Origin: Actinomycetota bacterium
Lineage (GTDB): Bacteria > Actinomycetota > Humimicrobiia > Humimicrobiales > Humimicrobiaceae
Length of the DNA stretch: 13,661 bases
Assembly (NCBI GenBank): GCA_022865545.1
Contig: JALHTA010000189.1
Coordinates: 1 to 13,661 of the forward strand
Direction: 5' to 3'
The notes under the pieces: model-generated
What the model was told of the DNA's origin: nothing
Database searches by the model: none
Seen by the model: the letters and a program-made list of their open reading frames with translations, nothing else
Made by a program: the position numbers and the translations under genes
Shown here: positions 6,929 through 13,661 of the stretch, one piece after another
Layout of the letters: every line of letters starts with the position of its first letter
How positions within the stretch are numbered: the stretch's first letter is position 1

Positions 6929-8209
6929 ATGTTTGAATCAAAAGAAAATACAAATGTCAGATTACCATTTGGCCTGAGGGATATTTTCCCTTTTGAATCC
7001 AGTGAAAGGAATGCGATCAAAAGGATAATAAGTAGCCAGTTTCGGAGGTGGGGATATGGCGAAGTAAAGACCCCGGTTATGGAATATACTGAAAATATCT
7101 CAATAGGAGTCGGTAAAGACTGGAAAGATAAACTAATAAATTTTATAGATGCTGACGGAAGTCTTATTTCATTAAGGGCGGACATGACGATCCCAATCGC
7201 AAGACTTGCAGGGATGAGGATAAAAAAGGACCAGGTACCTGCGAGATTTTGTTATTTTTCCGATGTTTTCCGTCAATCCGGTGCACAGATAGGCGATAAG
7301 AGAGTGTACTCCCAGGCAGGTCTTGAGTTTATAGGTTCGAAAAACCAGATAAATGCAGATGCAGAAGTTCTTATAGTGCTTATAAGGATCATGCATGACC
7401 TGGGATTATCAGAGTTCAAGCTGGGTCTTGGCCATATCGGCTTTATTGATGGTTTGTCTGATTGGTTTGGATTTGATGAAATACAAAAAGAGAGACTGAA
7501 GAAAAAAATAGTATTAAAGGATTTTGTAGGGATTGAAAATGATCTTAATGCTATTGATAAAAAAAAGACTGGTTTATTTATGGATCTCCTGCAACCGGAG
7601 AATAATATTGAAAAGATATCCGATGCAGTAAAAAAGATAGACACGAAGAGTGTATCGGATGTATTTAAATATCTTAAAAAATTAACAGCATTACTGGAAG
7701 AACAGGATTGCGGTAAATGTATTTTATTTGATTTTAGCATCATAAGGGATTTTGATTATTATACAGGACTTCTTTTCGAGGTATACAGCCCAAAGATCAC
7801 TGAAATAATAGGGAGTGGCGGAAGGTATGACGGTCTGATAAGAAAATTTGGGCTGGATGTGCCTGCTACGGGTTTTGCTATTGATATAGATCTTGTGCAT
7901 AGTGCGATTGGAGATGCTGACCTGATAAAAGATTTTAAGGTATTGCTTGCTGCCAGCGGATGCGGCTGTTCATTAAAAGATGCTATAAGGTTTGCTGACA
8001 GCTTAAGAAAAAAGAAAGTTAATGTCGAAATTTTATTTGACGATATTGACGATGAAGAAAAAATCGCCAGGGAAAAAAACTGCAAAATTTTGATAAAACC
8101 CCTGAAGGATCTTTCAGAATTCGACTTGATAGATCTTGAAAGCGGAAGATCCGGCCGTTACGATTTAAAAACATTTATAGAAGAGCTTAAAGGATGGAAA
8201 AAGAATTAA
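6929..8209 (+). CDS. hisZ: ATP phosphoribosyltransferase regulatory subunit HisZ
   Basis: HisZ is a histidyl-tRNA-synthetase paralogue that does not charge tRNA. It forms a hetero-octamer with short-form HisG and is needed for its activity and histidine feedback. The class II synthetase-like core is visible: LPFGLRDIFP near the N-terminus, RADMTIPIARL (residues 83-93, motif 2 region), SQAGLEFIG (128-136), RDFDYYTGLLFE (273-284), and GGRYDGL (297-303, motif 3 region). The length of 426 aa is that of the longer HisZ forms that keep a C-terminal domain. ATG 6929 is chosen because AGG at 6917-6919 lies 9 nt upstream; the in-frame TTG at 6920 directly abuts that AGG and is unlikely. The call as HisZ instead of HisRS rests on the 16-nt overlap with a short hisG. 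It opens the his cluster after the hairpin. Confidence 0.92.
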   Translation: MFESKENTNVRLPFGLRDIFPFESSERNAIKRIISSQFRRWGYGEVKTPVMEYTENISIGVGKDWKDKLINFIDADGSLISLRADMTIPIARLAGMRIKKDQVPARFCYFSDVFRQSGAQIGDKRVYSQAGLEFIGSKNQINADAEVLIVLIRIMHDLGLSEFKLGLGHIGFIDGLSDWFGFDEIQKERLKKKIVLKDFVGIENDLNAIDKKKTGLFMDLLQPENNIEKISDAVKKIDTKSVSDVFKYLKKLTALLEEQDCGKCILFDFSIIRDFDYYTGLLFEVYSPKITEIIGSGGRYDGLIRKFGLDVPATGFAIDIDLVHSAIGDADLIKDFKVLLAASGCGCSLKDAIRFADSLRKKKVNVEILFDDIDDEEKIAREKNCKILIKPLKDLSEFDLIDLESGRSGRYDLKTFIEELKGWKKN

Positions 8210-8838
8210 AAATCGCGATTCCAAAGGGCTATCTTTTTGGTGAATGTACAGATCTGCTGGAAAAAGCAGGTTATGACATAGCTCCACTTGAGAGTAAGGA
8301 CCGGAAGCTCGTGGTCTATTCAAAAGTAGACTCGATAAAGTATATTATTTCAAGACCTATGGATGTACCTGTGTATGTCGAGCATGGAGCATGTGATATC
8401 GGTTTTGCCGGCAAAGATGTCATTGCAGAAAAAGAGAGTAAAGTATATGAGCTTCTGGATCTGAAGAATGGAATGTGCAGATTGGTCCTTGCAACTAAAA
8501 AGGACGAGACAGAGAAAGTAAAAAAACATTATCAACATTTTGGATCAGTAAAGGTTGCAACAAGCTATCCTACTATAGCCAGGAAATATTTTGACTCAAA
8601 AGGGATGCAGGCTGAGATAATCAAACTGCATGGTTCAGTCGAGCTGGCTCCGATACTTGGCATAGCTGAAGAAATACTTGATATAACTTCTACCGGTAAG
8701 ACTATAAAGGATAATAATCTTGTAGAAATGGAAAACATCATGATCTCTACTACAAGACTTATTGCAAATATAGCAAGTTACAAGCTAAAATATTCCCAGA
8801 TCAGTAAATTACTTGATAATATAAGAAAAATATTATGA
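8194..8838 (+). CDS. hisG: ATP phosphoribosyltransferase catalytic subunit, short form
   Basis: First committed step of histidine synthesis: ATP + PRPP to phosphoribosyl-ATP. At 214 aa it is the short form without the C-terminal ACT-like regulatory domain, which is why HisZ is required. Family motifs are CDIGFAGKD (residues 67-75), VATSYP (121-126), GSVELAP (147-153), and the PRPP-binding loop DITSTGKTIKDNN (163-175). The N-terminal IAIPKGYLF has Tyr where most relatives have Arg (KGR); the effect is unknown. The ATG overlaps the end of hisZ by 16 nt and has a weak AAGAG about 8 nt upstream, so the two subunits are probably translationally coupled, fitting a stoichiometric complex. Confidence 0.97.
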   Translation: MEKELKIAIPKGYLFGECTDLLEKAGYDIAPLESKDRKLVVYSKVDSIKYIISRPMDVPVYVEHGACDIGFAGKDVIAEKESKVYELLDLKNGMCRLVLATKKDETEKVKKHYQHFGSVKVATSYPTIARKYFDSKGMQAEIIKLHGSVELAPILGIAEEILDITSTGKTIKDNNLVEMENIMISTTRLIANIASYKLKYSQISKLLDNIRKIL

Positions 8839-8854
8839 CCGCGGGGTCCAAGAA

Positions 8855-9442
8855 ATGAAAAGAAAAGCTAAGATAGAGAGAAAGACCAGTGAAACATCCA
8901 TAGTGCTTGAATTAGATCTGGACGGAAATGGCAATACCGGTATTAATACATCTATACCATATCTCAATCATGTTCTTGAAAGTTTTGCAAGGCATGGCAG
9001 GTTCGACCTATTGCTGAAAGCTTCGGGAGATACAGAAATCGAAAACCACCATCTTGTAGAAGATATTGGAATATGTCTCGGTAAGGCAATAGCAAAATGC
9101 CTGGAGAATAAAAAGGGGATAAAAAGATTCGCATGTATTGTGGTCCCGATGGATGAAGCTGAAATATCCATTTCCCTTGATATTGGCGGAAGACCATATC
9201 TTTCATACAGGGTAGACATGGAATATGAAAATCTTGAAGGGGGAATGGAGACCTCTATTATGGAGGATTTTTTCCGTGCACTTGTCAGCAATAGTTTTAT
9301 TAACTTGCATATAACCAAGAATACAGGCATAGCTTCACATCATATAATAGAAGCCATGTTTAAGGCTTTTGGCCTTACATTAAAAGATGCAAGCAGACTA
9401 ACAGATAGTGATTTTATACCTTCAACTAAAGGTTCAATCTAG
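8855..9442 (+). CDS. hisB: Imidazoleglycerol-phosphate dehydratase
   Basis: Dehydrates imidazole glycerol phosphate to imidazole acetol phosphate. It is a monofunctional 195-aa form, without the phosphatase domain fused in enterobacterial HisB. The two manganese-binding signatures are present: HHLVED (H65, H66, E69) and SHHIIEAMFKAFG (H162, H163, E166), together with FARHG (44-48) and the usual C-terminal end PSTKGSI. In the segment normally read as FLDHML this protein has YLNHVL, with Asp changed to Asn next to the ligand His39. The start ATG lies 16 nt after the hisG stop, with GGGG-containing purine sequence upstream and no ideal Shine-Dalgarno. Its stop codon abuts repeat copy 2. Confidence 0.97.
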   Translation: MKRKAKIERKTSETSIVLELDLDGNGNTGINTSIPYLNHVLESFARHGRFDLLLKASGDTEIENHHLVEDIGICLGKAIAKCLENKKGIKRFACIVVPMDEAEISISLDIGGRPYLSYRVDMEYENLEGGMETSIMEDFFRALVSNSFINLHITKNTGIASHHIIEAMFKAFGLTLKDASRLTDSDFIPSTKGSI

Positions 9443-9472
9443 GAGTCTGTCCGGGATTTGGGCTCAGGCTCC
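9442..9472 (+). repeat. Short hairpin element, copy 2 of the stop-codon-abutting repeat
   Basis: GGAGTCTG (9442-9449) pairs with CAGGCTCC (9465-9472) with one G-T wobble and a 15-nt loop. Aligned to copy 1, TAGGAG(C/T)CTGTCC agrees at 12 of 13 positions and CTCAGGCT is identical 10 nt later. About 24 of the first 31 nt match in total. As in copy 1, the first G is the last base of a TAG stop. No T-tract follows, so it is not a standard terminator. It could be a shortened relative of the 85-nt element. Confidence 0.55.
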
Positions 9473-9499
9473 TGAGTAATGGCCGAAGATATTCAATTA

Positions 9500-9528
9500 T
9501 TGCTTATTAGATAGATAACTCTTTTAAT
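9500..9528 (+). promoter_or_regulatory. Possible internal promoter before hisH
   Basis: TTGCTT (9500-9505) and TTTAAT (9523-9528) are 17 nt apart, matching 3/6 and 5/6 of the sigma-70 consensus. They sit in the 136-nt gap between hisB and hisH, the largest gap inside the his cluster, where a second promoter for hisHAFIE-pfkA would make sense. The support is pattern only. Confidence 0.3.
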
Positions 9529-9578
9529 CTAAAGGTCCGTCGGTGCTTATAAACAGATATAAATGTCAGGCAGGAAAA

Positions 9579-10193
9579 ATGTATATAGCGATTATTGATT
9601 ATGGGATGGGAAATATTAAAAGTGTTGAGAACTCTTTTAAAAAAGCAGGTGCCAGAATAGAAGTAACAAGTGATCCGGAAAAGATCAGGGATGCATCCGC
9701 TGTCATACTTCCAGGGGTAGGGGCATATAGGGATGCATTCAATAATCTTGAAGAAAAGGATCTGATAAAGCCGATTTATGAAAGTATTGAAAAAAAACCT
9801 TTTCTTGGAATATGCCTGGGGATGCAGCTTCTTTTTGAATACAGCACCGAAGATGGTAAAAACAAGGGACTCGGGGTATTTAAGGGATTTGTAAGCAGGA
9901 TACCTCCCGGTGTAAAAATACCTCATATGGGGTGGAACCAGATAGAGATAAAGAAAAAAAGCAAAATGCTAAAGGATATTAAACAGGGAGAAAACTTCTA
10001 TTTTGTTCATTCTTACCATGTGATACCGGAAGATAAAAGTATTGTCAGCAGTATTACAGATCATGGTACCAGTATTGTTGCGAGTATAGAGCAAGATAAT
10101 ATATTCGGATTTCAATTCCACCCGGAAAAGAGCAGCACATGCGGACAACAGCTTATAAGGAATTTTATAAACCTGGTAGAAGGAAATAGATGA
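9579..10193 (+). CDS. hisH: Imidazole glycerol phosphate synthase glutaminase subunit
   Basis: Class I glutamine amidotransferase that hydrolyses glutamine and channels ammonia to HisF. The catalytic triad is clear: C79 in GICLGMQLLF, and H181 and E183 in FQFHPEKSS. The oxyanion-strand motif PGVG is at residues 45-48. Starting at ATG 9579 gives 204 aa beginning MYIAIIDYGMGN, the normal HisH N-terminus, with AGG at 9572-9574 and 9568-9570 upstream. The frame is open back to a GTG at 9543, but the 12 extra residues match nothing expected of HisH. The end overlaps hisA by 4 nt (ATGA), indicating translational coupling. Confidence 0.97.
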   Translation: MYIAIIDYGMGNIKSVENSFKKAGARIEVTSDPEKIRDASAVILPGVGAYRDAFNNLEEKDLIKPIYESIEKKPFLGICLGMQLLFEYSTEDGKNKGLGVFKGFVSRIPPGVKIPHMGWNQIEIKKKSKMLKDIKQGENFYFVHSYHVIPEDKSIVSSITDHGTSIVASIEQDNIFGFQFHPEKSSTCGQQLIRNFINLVEGNR

Positions 10194-10924
10194 TAATAAT
10201 ACCCGCAATAGATATAATCGGGGGTCAATGTGTAAGACTTACAAAAGGGGACTTTGAGTCAAAGAAAAAATATTTTGATGATCCCCTGGAAGTCGCTGCC
10301 ATGTGGAAAGAAAAGGGAGCAAACTGGATACATATTATAGATCTTGATGGAGCCAGGACAGGTAAAGTCGTCAATCTCCTGGCTGCTGCAGAGATAAGGA
10401 AAAGATTAAAAGTAAAGGTCCAATACGGAGGCGGGATAAGGGATGACGAGACTTTAGGACTTGTGCTTTCAAGCGGAATAGACAGGGCAATACTTGGAAC
10501 AAGAGCAATAGAGGATCCGGAATTTTTAAAAGAGAGCTACCAGAAGTATGGCGATAGGATAATATTAAGCCTTGATTATGGACAGGATGAAAAGGTTTAT
10601 AAACATGGCTGGCAAGAGGAATCTTCAAAAAAGATATCAGATTTTTTTAAAGAGCTGGAAAAACTTGGTATTAAAGAGATAATAATAACCGATATACCCA
10701 GAGACGGTACGCTCGAAGGAACCAATACCGGTTTTTTAAAGAACCTTGTGTCCTCTACCAGTATAAGATTTATTATAGCTGGCGGTATAGGGAATATTGA
10801 AGATATAAGGAGATTAAAAAATATTGAAGATATGGGTGTCAGCGGAGTTATTATAGGAAAGGCATTATATGAGGGTGACACACCTATTGATTTAACTAAA
10901 GCCATTGAGATAGGATTAAGATAA
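10190..10924 (+). CDS. hisA: ProFAR isomerase (phosphoribosylformimino-AICAR ribotide isomerase)
   Basis: (Beta-alpha)8-barrel enzyme, 244 aa, catalysing the Amadori rearrangement of ProFAR to PRFAR. The catalytic Asp of strand 1 is D8 in PAIDIIGG; the second acid of strand 5 is D129 in LSLDYGQD, where relatives usually read DAR, so this loop is slightly diverged. Phosphate-binding elements are QYGGGIR (78-84) and the C-terminal half AGGIG, with TDIPRDGTLEGTNT (167-180) between them. Its ATG overlaps the hisH stop by 4 nt, and its stop is immediately followed by the hisF start. A bifunctional HisA/TrpF (PriA) is not suggested by context, since hisF and the rest of the his genes surround it. 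Confidence 0.96.
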   Translation: MIIIPAIDIIGGQCVRLTKGDFESKKKYFDDPLEVAAMWKEKGANWIHIIDLDGARTGKVVNLLAAAEIRKRLKVKVQYGGGIRDDETLGLVLSSGIDRAILGTRAIEDPEFLKESYQKYGDRIILSLDYGQDEKVYKHGWQEESSKKISDFFKELEKLGIKEIIITDIPRDGTLEGTNTGFLKNLVSSTSIRFIIAGGIGNIEDIRRLKNIEDMGVSGVIIGKALYEGDTPIDLTKAIEIGLR

Positions 10925-11683
10925 TTGATTACAAAAAGGATAATACCCTGTCTTGATGTTGACAGAGGCAGGGTTGTAAAAGGAATAAGCTTCGTTGATA
11001 TCAGGGATGCAGGAGATCCTGTAGAATTAGCCTCATTCTATGACACCCAGGGTGCCGATGAAGTAGTTTTCCTGGATATTACAGCTTCTCATGAGAAAAG
11101 AAAGACCGTAGTAGAGCTTGCAAGCAAAACTGCTGAAAAAGTATTTATACCCTATACCATAGGTGGAGGTATCAAAAATATTGACGATATAAGGGAGGTA
11201 CTTAAAAAAGGTGCTGATAAGATATCCATAAATACCCAGGCTTTTACTGATCCTTCACTAATCGGAAGGGGAGCAAAGATCTTTGGAAGCCAATGCATGG
11301 TAGTTGCAATCGATGCTAAAAAAAGGAGCAGGGATTTCTGGGAAGTCTATCTGCATGGTGGAAGAACACCCACGGGAAAAGATGCAGTATGGTGGGCAAA
11401 AGAAGCAGAAAGGCTTGGTGCGGGAGAGATACTTCTTACAAGTATGGATAAAGACGGTACAAAGGACGGTTACGATATTGAGCTTACGCGCGCAGTCTCT
11501 GAAGCCGTCAATATTCCTGTTATAGCTTCAGGCGGGGCCGGAAAACTGGAACACTTAAGGGATGTTATTAAATATGCTGATGCTGATGCAGTGCTGGTCG
11601 CCTCGATCTTTCACTACGGAAAATATACTATACGAGAGGCTAAAGAATATTTAAAGAGTGAAGGGATCAATGTCAGATTGTGA
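10925..11683 (+). CDS. hisF: Imidazole glycerol phosphate synthase cyclase subunit
   Basis: Barrel partner of HisH: uses ammonia from glutamine to turn PRFAR into imidazole glycerol phosphate and AICAR. 252 aa, normal length. Catalytic acids are D11 in [16 protein letters not shown] and D130 in MVVAIDAKK. Phosphate sites are TIGGGI (78-83) and IASGGAG in the C-terminal half, and [14 protein letters not shown] is the usual strand-7 region. It starts with TTG directly after the hisA TAA, with AGGA (10912-10915) 9 nt upstream. The residues after that [14 protein letters not shown], match the normal HisF N-terminus and no nearby ATG is in frame, so the TTG start is well supported. Confidence 0.97.
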   Translation: MITKRIIPCLDVDRGRVVKGISFVDIRDAGDPVELASFYDTQGADEVVFLDITASHEKRKTVVELASKTAEKVFIPYTIGGGIKNIDDIREVLKKGADKISINTQAFTDPSLIGRGAKIFGSQCMVVAIDAKKRSRDFWEVYLHGGRTPTGKDAVWWAKEAERLGAGEILLTSMDKDGTKDGYDIELTRAVSEAVNIPVIASGGAGKLEHLRDVIKYADADAVLVASIFHYGKYTIREAKEYLKSEGINVRL

Positions 11684-11723
11684 TAGTGTAATAAATATAA
11701 TTAAAATATATGAAGGCTCTGAT

Positions 11724-12350
11724 ATGAAAAAAAATGTGAAACTAATACCTGCGATAATACAGGATTTCAAAACAAAAGAAGTACTTATGCTGGCCTATAT
11801 GGATATCATATCCTTGAAAAAAAGTATTTCAGATGGTAAAACCTGGTTCTGGAGCCGGTCAAAAAACAGGTTGTGGAACAAGGGAGAGACATCCGGTAAT
11901 ATTCAGGAAATAAAAGAGATAAGGTATGACTGTGATAATGATTCATTGCTTATACAAGTAAAACAGACTGGTCCGGCCTGCCATACAGGTAAGAGGAGCT
12001 GCTTCTACAGGGTTCTCGAGGATCCGGGAGTAGATATTGATTTTGAAAAAAACTCTAAAGGATCAGAGGATGAAGCGGTTCTTCAAGAACTCTATGCTGT
12101 GATAATGGAGAGGATCTTGGAGAAGAAGGAAGATTCTTATACCTATTCTCTTCATAAAAAAGGTCTTGAAGAGATCATGAAAAAAATAGGTGAAGAAGCA
12201 ATAGAGGTCATAATTGCTTCAAAGCATCAGGACAAAAAAGACATAATATATGAGACAGGAGATCTAATATATCACCTTCTTGTATTACTGGTGGAAAAGA
12301 AGATAATGCTCGAAGAGATATTTGATGAGTTAAGGTCCAGAAGAAAGTAG
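11724..12350 (+). CDS. hisIE: Bifunctional phosphoribosyl-AMP cyclohydrolase / phosphoribosyl-ATP pyrophosphatase
   Basis: Fusion of HisI and HisE, steps 3 and 2 of the pathway. The HisI domain (about 1-100) shows [21 protein letters not shown], the magnesium site DCDND (D69, D71, D73), and [12 protein letters not shown], giving zinc ligands C70, C86 and C93. The canonical TSGH is TSGN here. The HisE domain (about 118-208) shows [18 protein letters not shown] and [13 protein letters not shown], the all-alpha pyrophosphatase signature. ATG 11724 gives 208 aa, close to the usual HisIE size, with GAAGG 7 nt upstream. The frame is open further up: ATG 11670 and GTG 11658 overlap the hisF end by 14 and 26 nt and cannot be excluded, though the added residues resemble no known HisI start. 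Confidence 0.93.
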   Translation: MKKNVKLIPAIIQDFKTKEVLMLAYMDIISLKKSISDGKTWFWSRSKNRLWNKGETSGNIQEIKEIRYDCDNDSLLIQVKQTGPACHTGKRSCFYRVLEDPGVDIDFEKNSKGSEDEAVLQELYAVIMERILEKKEDSYTYSLHKKGLEEIMKKIGEEAIEVIIASKHQDKKDIIYETGDLIYHLLVLLVEKKIMLEEIFDELRSRRK

Positions 12351-12359
12351 GAGATATTT

Positions 12360-13325
12360 GTGGTAGAAAAGAGAAGGATCGCTGTGATCACAAGTGGTGG
12401 AGATGCAAGTGGCATGAATGCTACCATAAGGGCAGTCACCAGATATGCGATCTACAAAGAACTTGAAGTATATGGTTTTTATGAGGGTTACAAGGGACTT
12501 ATCGGTAATAGTTTTAAGGTCTTAGACCTGTCTTTGGTTGGTGGAATAATAGACCGGGGCGGGACATTTCTATATTCTGCCAGGTCTGAAAGATTCAGGT
12601 GCAGTGATGGTCAGAAAGAAGCAATTGAAAGTCTTAAGAAAAATAAGATCGAGGGTCTCATAGTGATAGGCGGGGATGGGTCGTTTAAGGGTGCACATGA
12701 CCTCCATAAGCGGGGGATCCAGGTAGTCGGGATCCCGGCAACAATAGATAATGATATACCAGGCACGGACTATAGTATTGGTTTTGATTCGGCATTAAAT
12801 GTCATTATAGACCTTATCTCAAAAATCAGGGATACTGCCTACTCTCATGACCGGATATTTGTTATCGAAGTCATGGGAAGAAATTCAGGACTTATTGCCA
12901 TAAATACCGGACTGGCCTGTGGAGCTGATTTTATCCTGGTCCCCGAGCGAAAGGTCGACCTTATATCCATTGCAAATGATATAAAAGAAAACAGGAAGGA
13001 CAAACGGCATACTCTTATTGTAGTGGCAGAAGGAGCAGCCAGGGCAAGCGAGGTAGCATCTTCGATCAAGCTCCTGGTCGGCAGGGAAGTAAGGATCTCG
13101 GTCCTGGGGCACATACAAAGAGGCGGTTCTCCCTCAGCTCTTGACAGGATACTTGCAGCCGAGTTCGGAAGAAAAGCCGTCGATCTATTGCTTGCAAATG
13201 AAAGCGACTGCATGGTCGGGATAAAAGCAATGAAAATAATTACCCGTAAATTTGAGGATATTTTTGAAATGAACAAGGAGATAGACCAGGAGCTTTTTGA
13301 TCTGGCACATATCCTGTCAACTTAA
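12360..13325 (+). CDS. pfkA: ATP-dependent 6-phosphofructokinase
   Basis: Phosphorylates fructose 6-phosphate in glycolysis; 321 aa, the size of bacterial homotetrameric PfkA. Motifs: TSGGDASGMNATIR (residues 11-24), IGGDGS (103-108), the catalytic TIDND (128-132) in IPATIDNDIPGTDYSIGFDSA, EVMGRNSG, and HIQRGGSPSALDR. Gly107 in GGDGS together with Pro in NDIPGTD is the ATP-type pattern, as in Bacillus PfkA; pyrophosphate-dependent enzymes usually have Asp at the Gly position. The start is GTG, with AGGAG (12349-12353) 6 nt upstream, beginning 9 nt after the hisIE stop. It therefore reads as the last gene, or next to last, of the his transcript, an unusual neighbour for a glycolytic kinase. 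Confidence 0.96.
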   Translation: MVEKRRIAVITSGGDASGMNATIRAVTRYAIYKELEVYGFYEGYKGLIGNSFKVLDLSLVGGIIDRGGTFLYSARSERFRCSDGQKEAIESLKKNKIEGLIVIGGDGSFKGAHDLHKRGIQVVGIPATIDNDIPGTDYSIGFDSALNVIIDLISKIRDTAYSHDRIFVIEVMGRNSGLIAINTGLACGADFILVPERKVDLISIANDIKENRKDKRHTLIVVAEGAARASEVASSIKLLVGREVRISVLGHIQRGGSPSALDRILAAEFGRKAVDLLLANESDCMVGIKAMKIITRKFEDIFEMNKEIDQELFDLAHILST

Positions 13326-13352
13326 GGAAATATTTAGTAAAAGGAAGATCAT

Positions 13353-13661
13353 ATGTTTAAAGGAATATATACTGCCATCGTCACTCCATTCAATGAGGAT
13401 GGAAGTCTGGATATCAGAGGTCTGGAAGATTTAATAGAATTTCAAATAGAAAATAATATTTCCGGAATTGTCCCTGTAGGGACGACCGGTGAGAGCCCCA
13501 CTCTTTCGGTAGAGGAACACATAAAAGTTGTAGAGCATACATGCAGGACCGTAAACAGAAGGGTGAAAGTCATTGCTGGAACTGGTTCAAATAATACTGA
13601 AGAAGCAATTGAGTTAACCCGTTTAGCAAAAGCATCTGGAGCAGACGCTACACTTCAGGTA
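13353..13661 (+). CDS. dapA: 4-hydroxy-tetrahydrodipicolinate synthase, N-terminal part
   Basis: First committed enzyme of the diaminopimelate/lysine pathway, condensing pyruvate with aspartate semialdehyde. Only the first 103 residues are inside the window; the frame runs off the 3' end. The N-terminus FKGIYTAIVTPFNEDGSLD and the motif VGTTGESPTLS (GTTGE at residues 43-47) are typical of DapA. The Schiff-base lysine is beyond the window, so members of the wider family (N-acetylneuraminate lyase, KDG aldolase) are not strictly excluded, although GTTGESPTL favours DapA. The ATG at 13353 has AAGGAAG (13341-13347) 5 nt upstream and follows pfkA by 27 nt on the same strand. Confidence 0.9.
   Translation, partial: MFKGIYTAIVTPFNEDGSLDIRGLEDLIEFQIENNISGIVPVGTTGESPTLSVEEHIKVVEHTCRTVNRRVKVIAGTGSNNTEEAIELTRLAKASGADATLQV

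Noticed and set aside
6929..8209. Histidyl-tRNA synthetase instead of HisZ
   Set aside because: The 16-nt overlap with a short-form hisG, which needs HisZ, and the his cluster context make HisZ much more likely.
6779..9472. Composite transposon bounded by the two hairpin repeats
   Set aside because: No transposase lies between them, the content is ordinary hisZGB, and the two repeats differ in length and lack target duplications.
9543..9578. GTG at 9543 as the hisH start
   Set aside because: It adds 12 residues before the normal HisH N-terminus MYIAIIDYGMGN, and ATG 9579 has purine-rich AGG sequences close upstream.
11304..11525. 73-codon + strand open frame inside hisF
   Set aside because: It overlaps the conserved catalytic half of hisF in another frame and shows no family features.

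Overview
This window comes from an AT-rich bacterial chromosome. It is densely coded, every gene I can support is on the + strand, and it carries no rRNA, tRNA, CRISPR array or intact mobile element. Ile is often ATA, Arg is mostly AGA/AGG, and one TTG and one GTG start are used. The gene set (GspE/PilB-type ATPase, DnaE with an intact PHP site, HisZ plus short HisG, glutamate-mutase-like B12 protein, ATP-type PfkA) suits an anaerobic or deep-branching bacterium. I cannot name the phylum from sequence alone.

Layout: (1) 1-463, the 3' end of a type II secretion / type IV pilus assembly ATPase. (2) 522-4001, dnaE, the replicative DNA polymerase III alpha subunit, with all nine PHP metal ligands and a beta-clamp motif. 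(3) 4043-6779, a tightly spaced pair: an octopine/nopaline-dehydrogenase-family enzyme, then a protein that reads as a fusion of the small (B12-binding) and large (TIM-barrel) subunits of glutamate mutase. (4) 6779-6928, a long hairpin followed by a T-rich tract, then a weak possible promoter. (5) 6929-12350, a histidine biosynthesis cluster hisZ-hisG-hisB-hisH-hisA-hisF-hisIE. (6) 12360-13325, pfkA, 9 nt after hisIE. (7) 13353 to the window end, the start of dapA.

The his cluster covers the early and middle pathway: HisZ+HisG make phosphoribosyl-ATP, HisIE carries out the next two steps, HisA isomerises the product, HisH+HisF make imidazole glycerol phosphate, and HisB dehydrates it. The aminotransferase (hisC), phosphatase and histidinol dehydrogenase (hisD) are absent here and must be elsewhere if the pathway is complete. 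pfkA and dapA continue the same directional run.

The most interesting item is the dehydrogenase + fused B12-mutase-like pair. Both families are recognisable, but the pairing, the Asp-to-Cys change in the cobalamin motif and the altered substrate pocket suggest an uncharacterised amino-acid-type carbon-skeleton pathway. A second unexplained item is a hairpin repeat that begins on the last base of two different stop codons (6779 and 9442).
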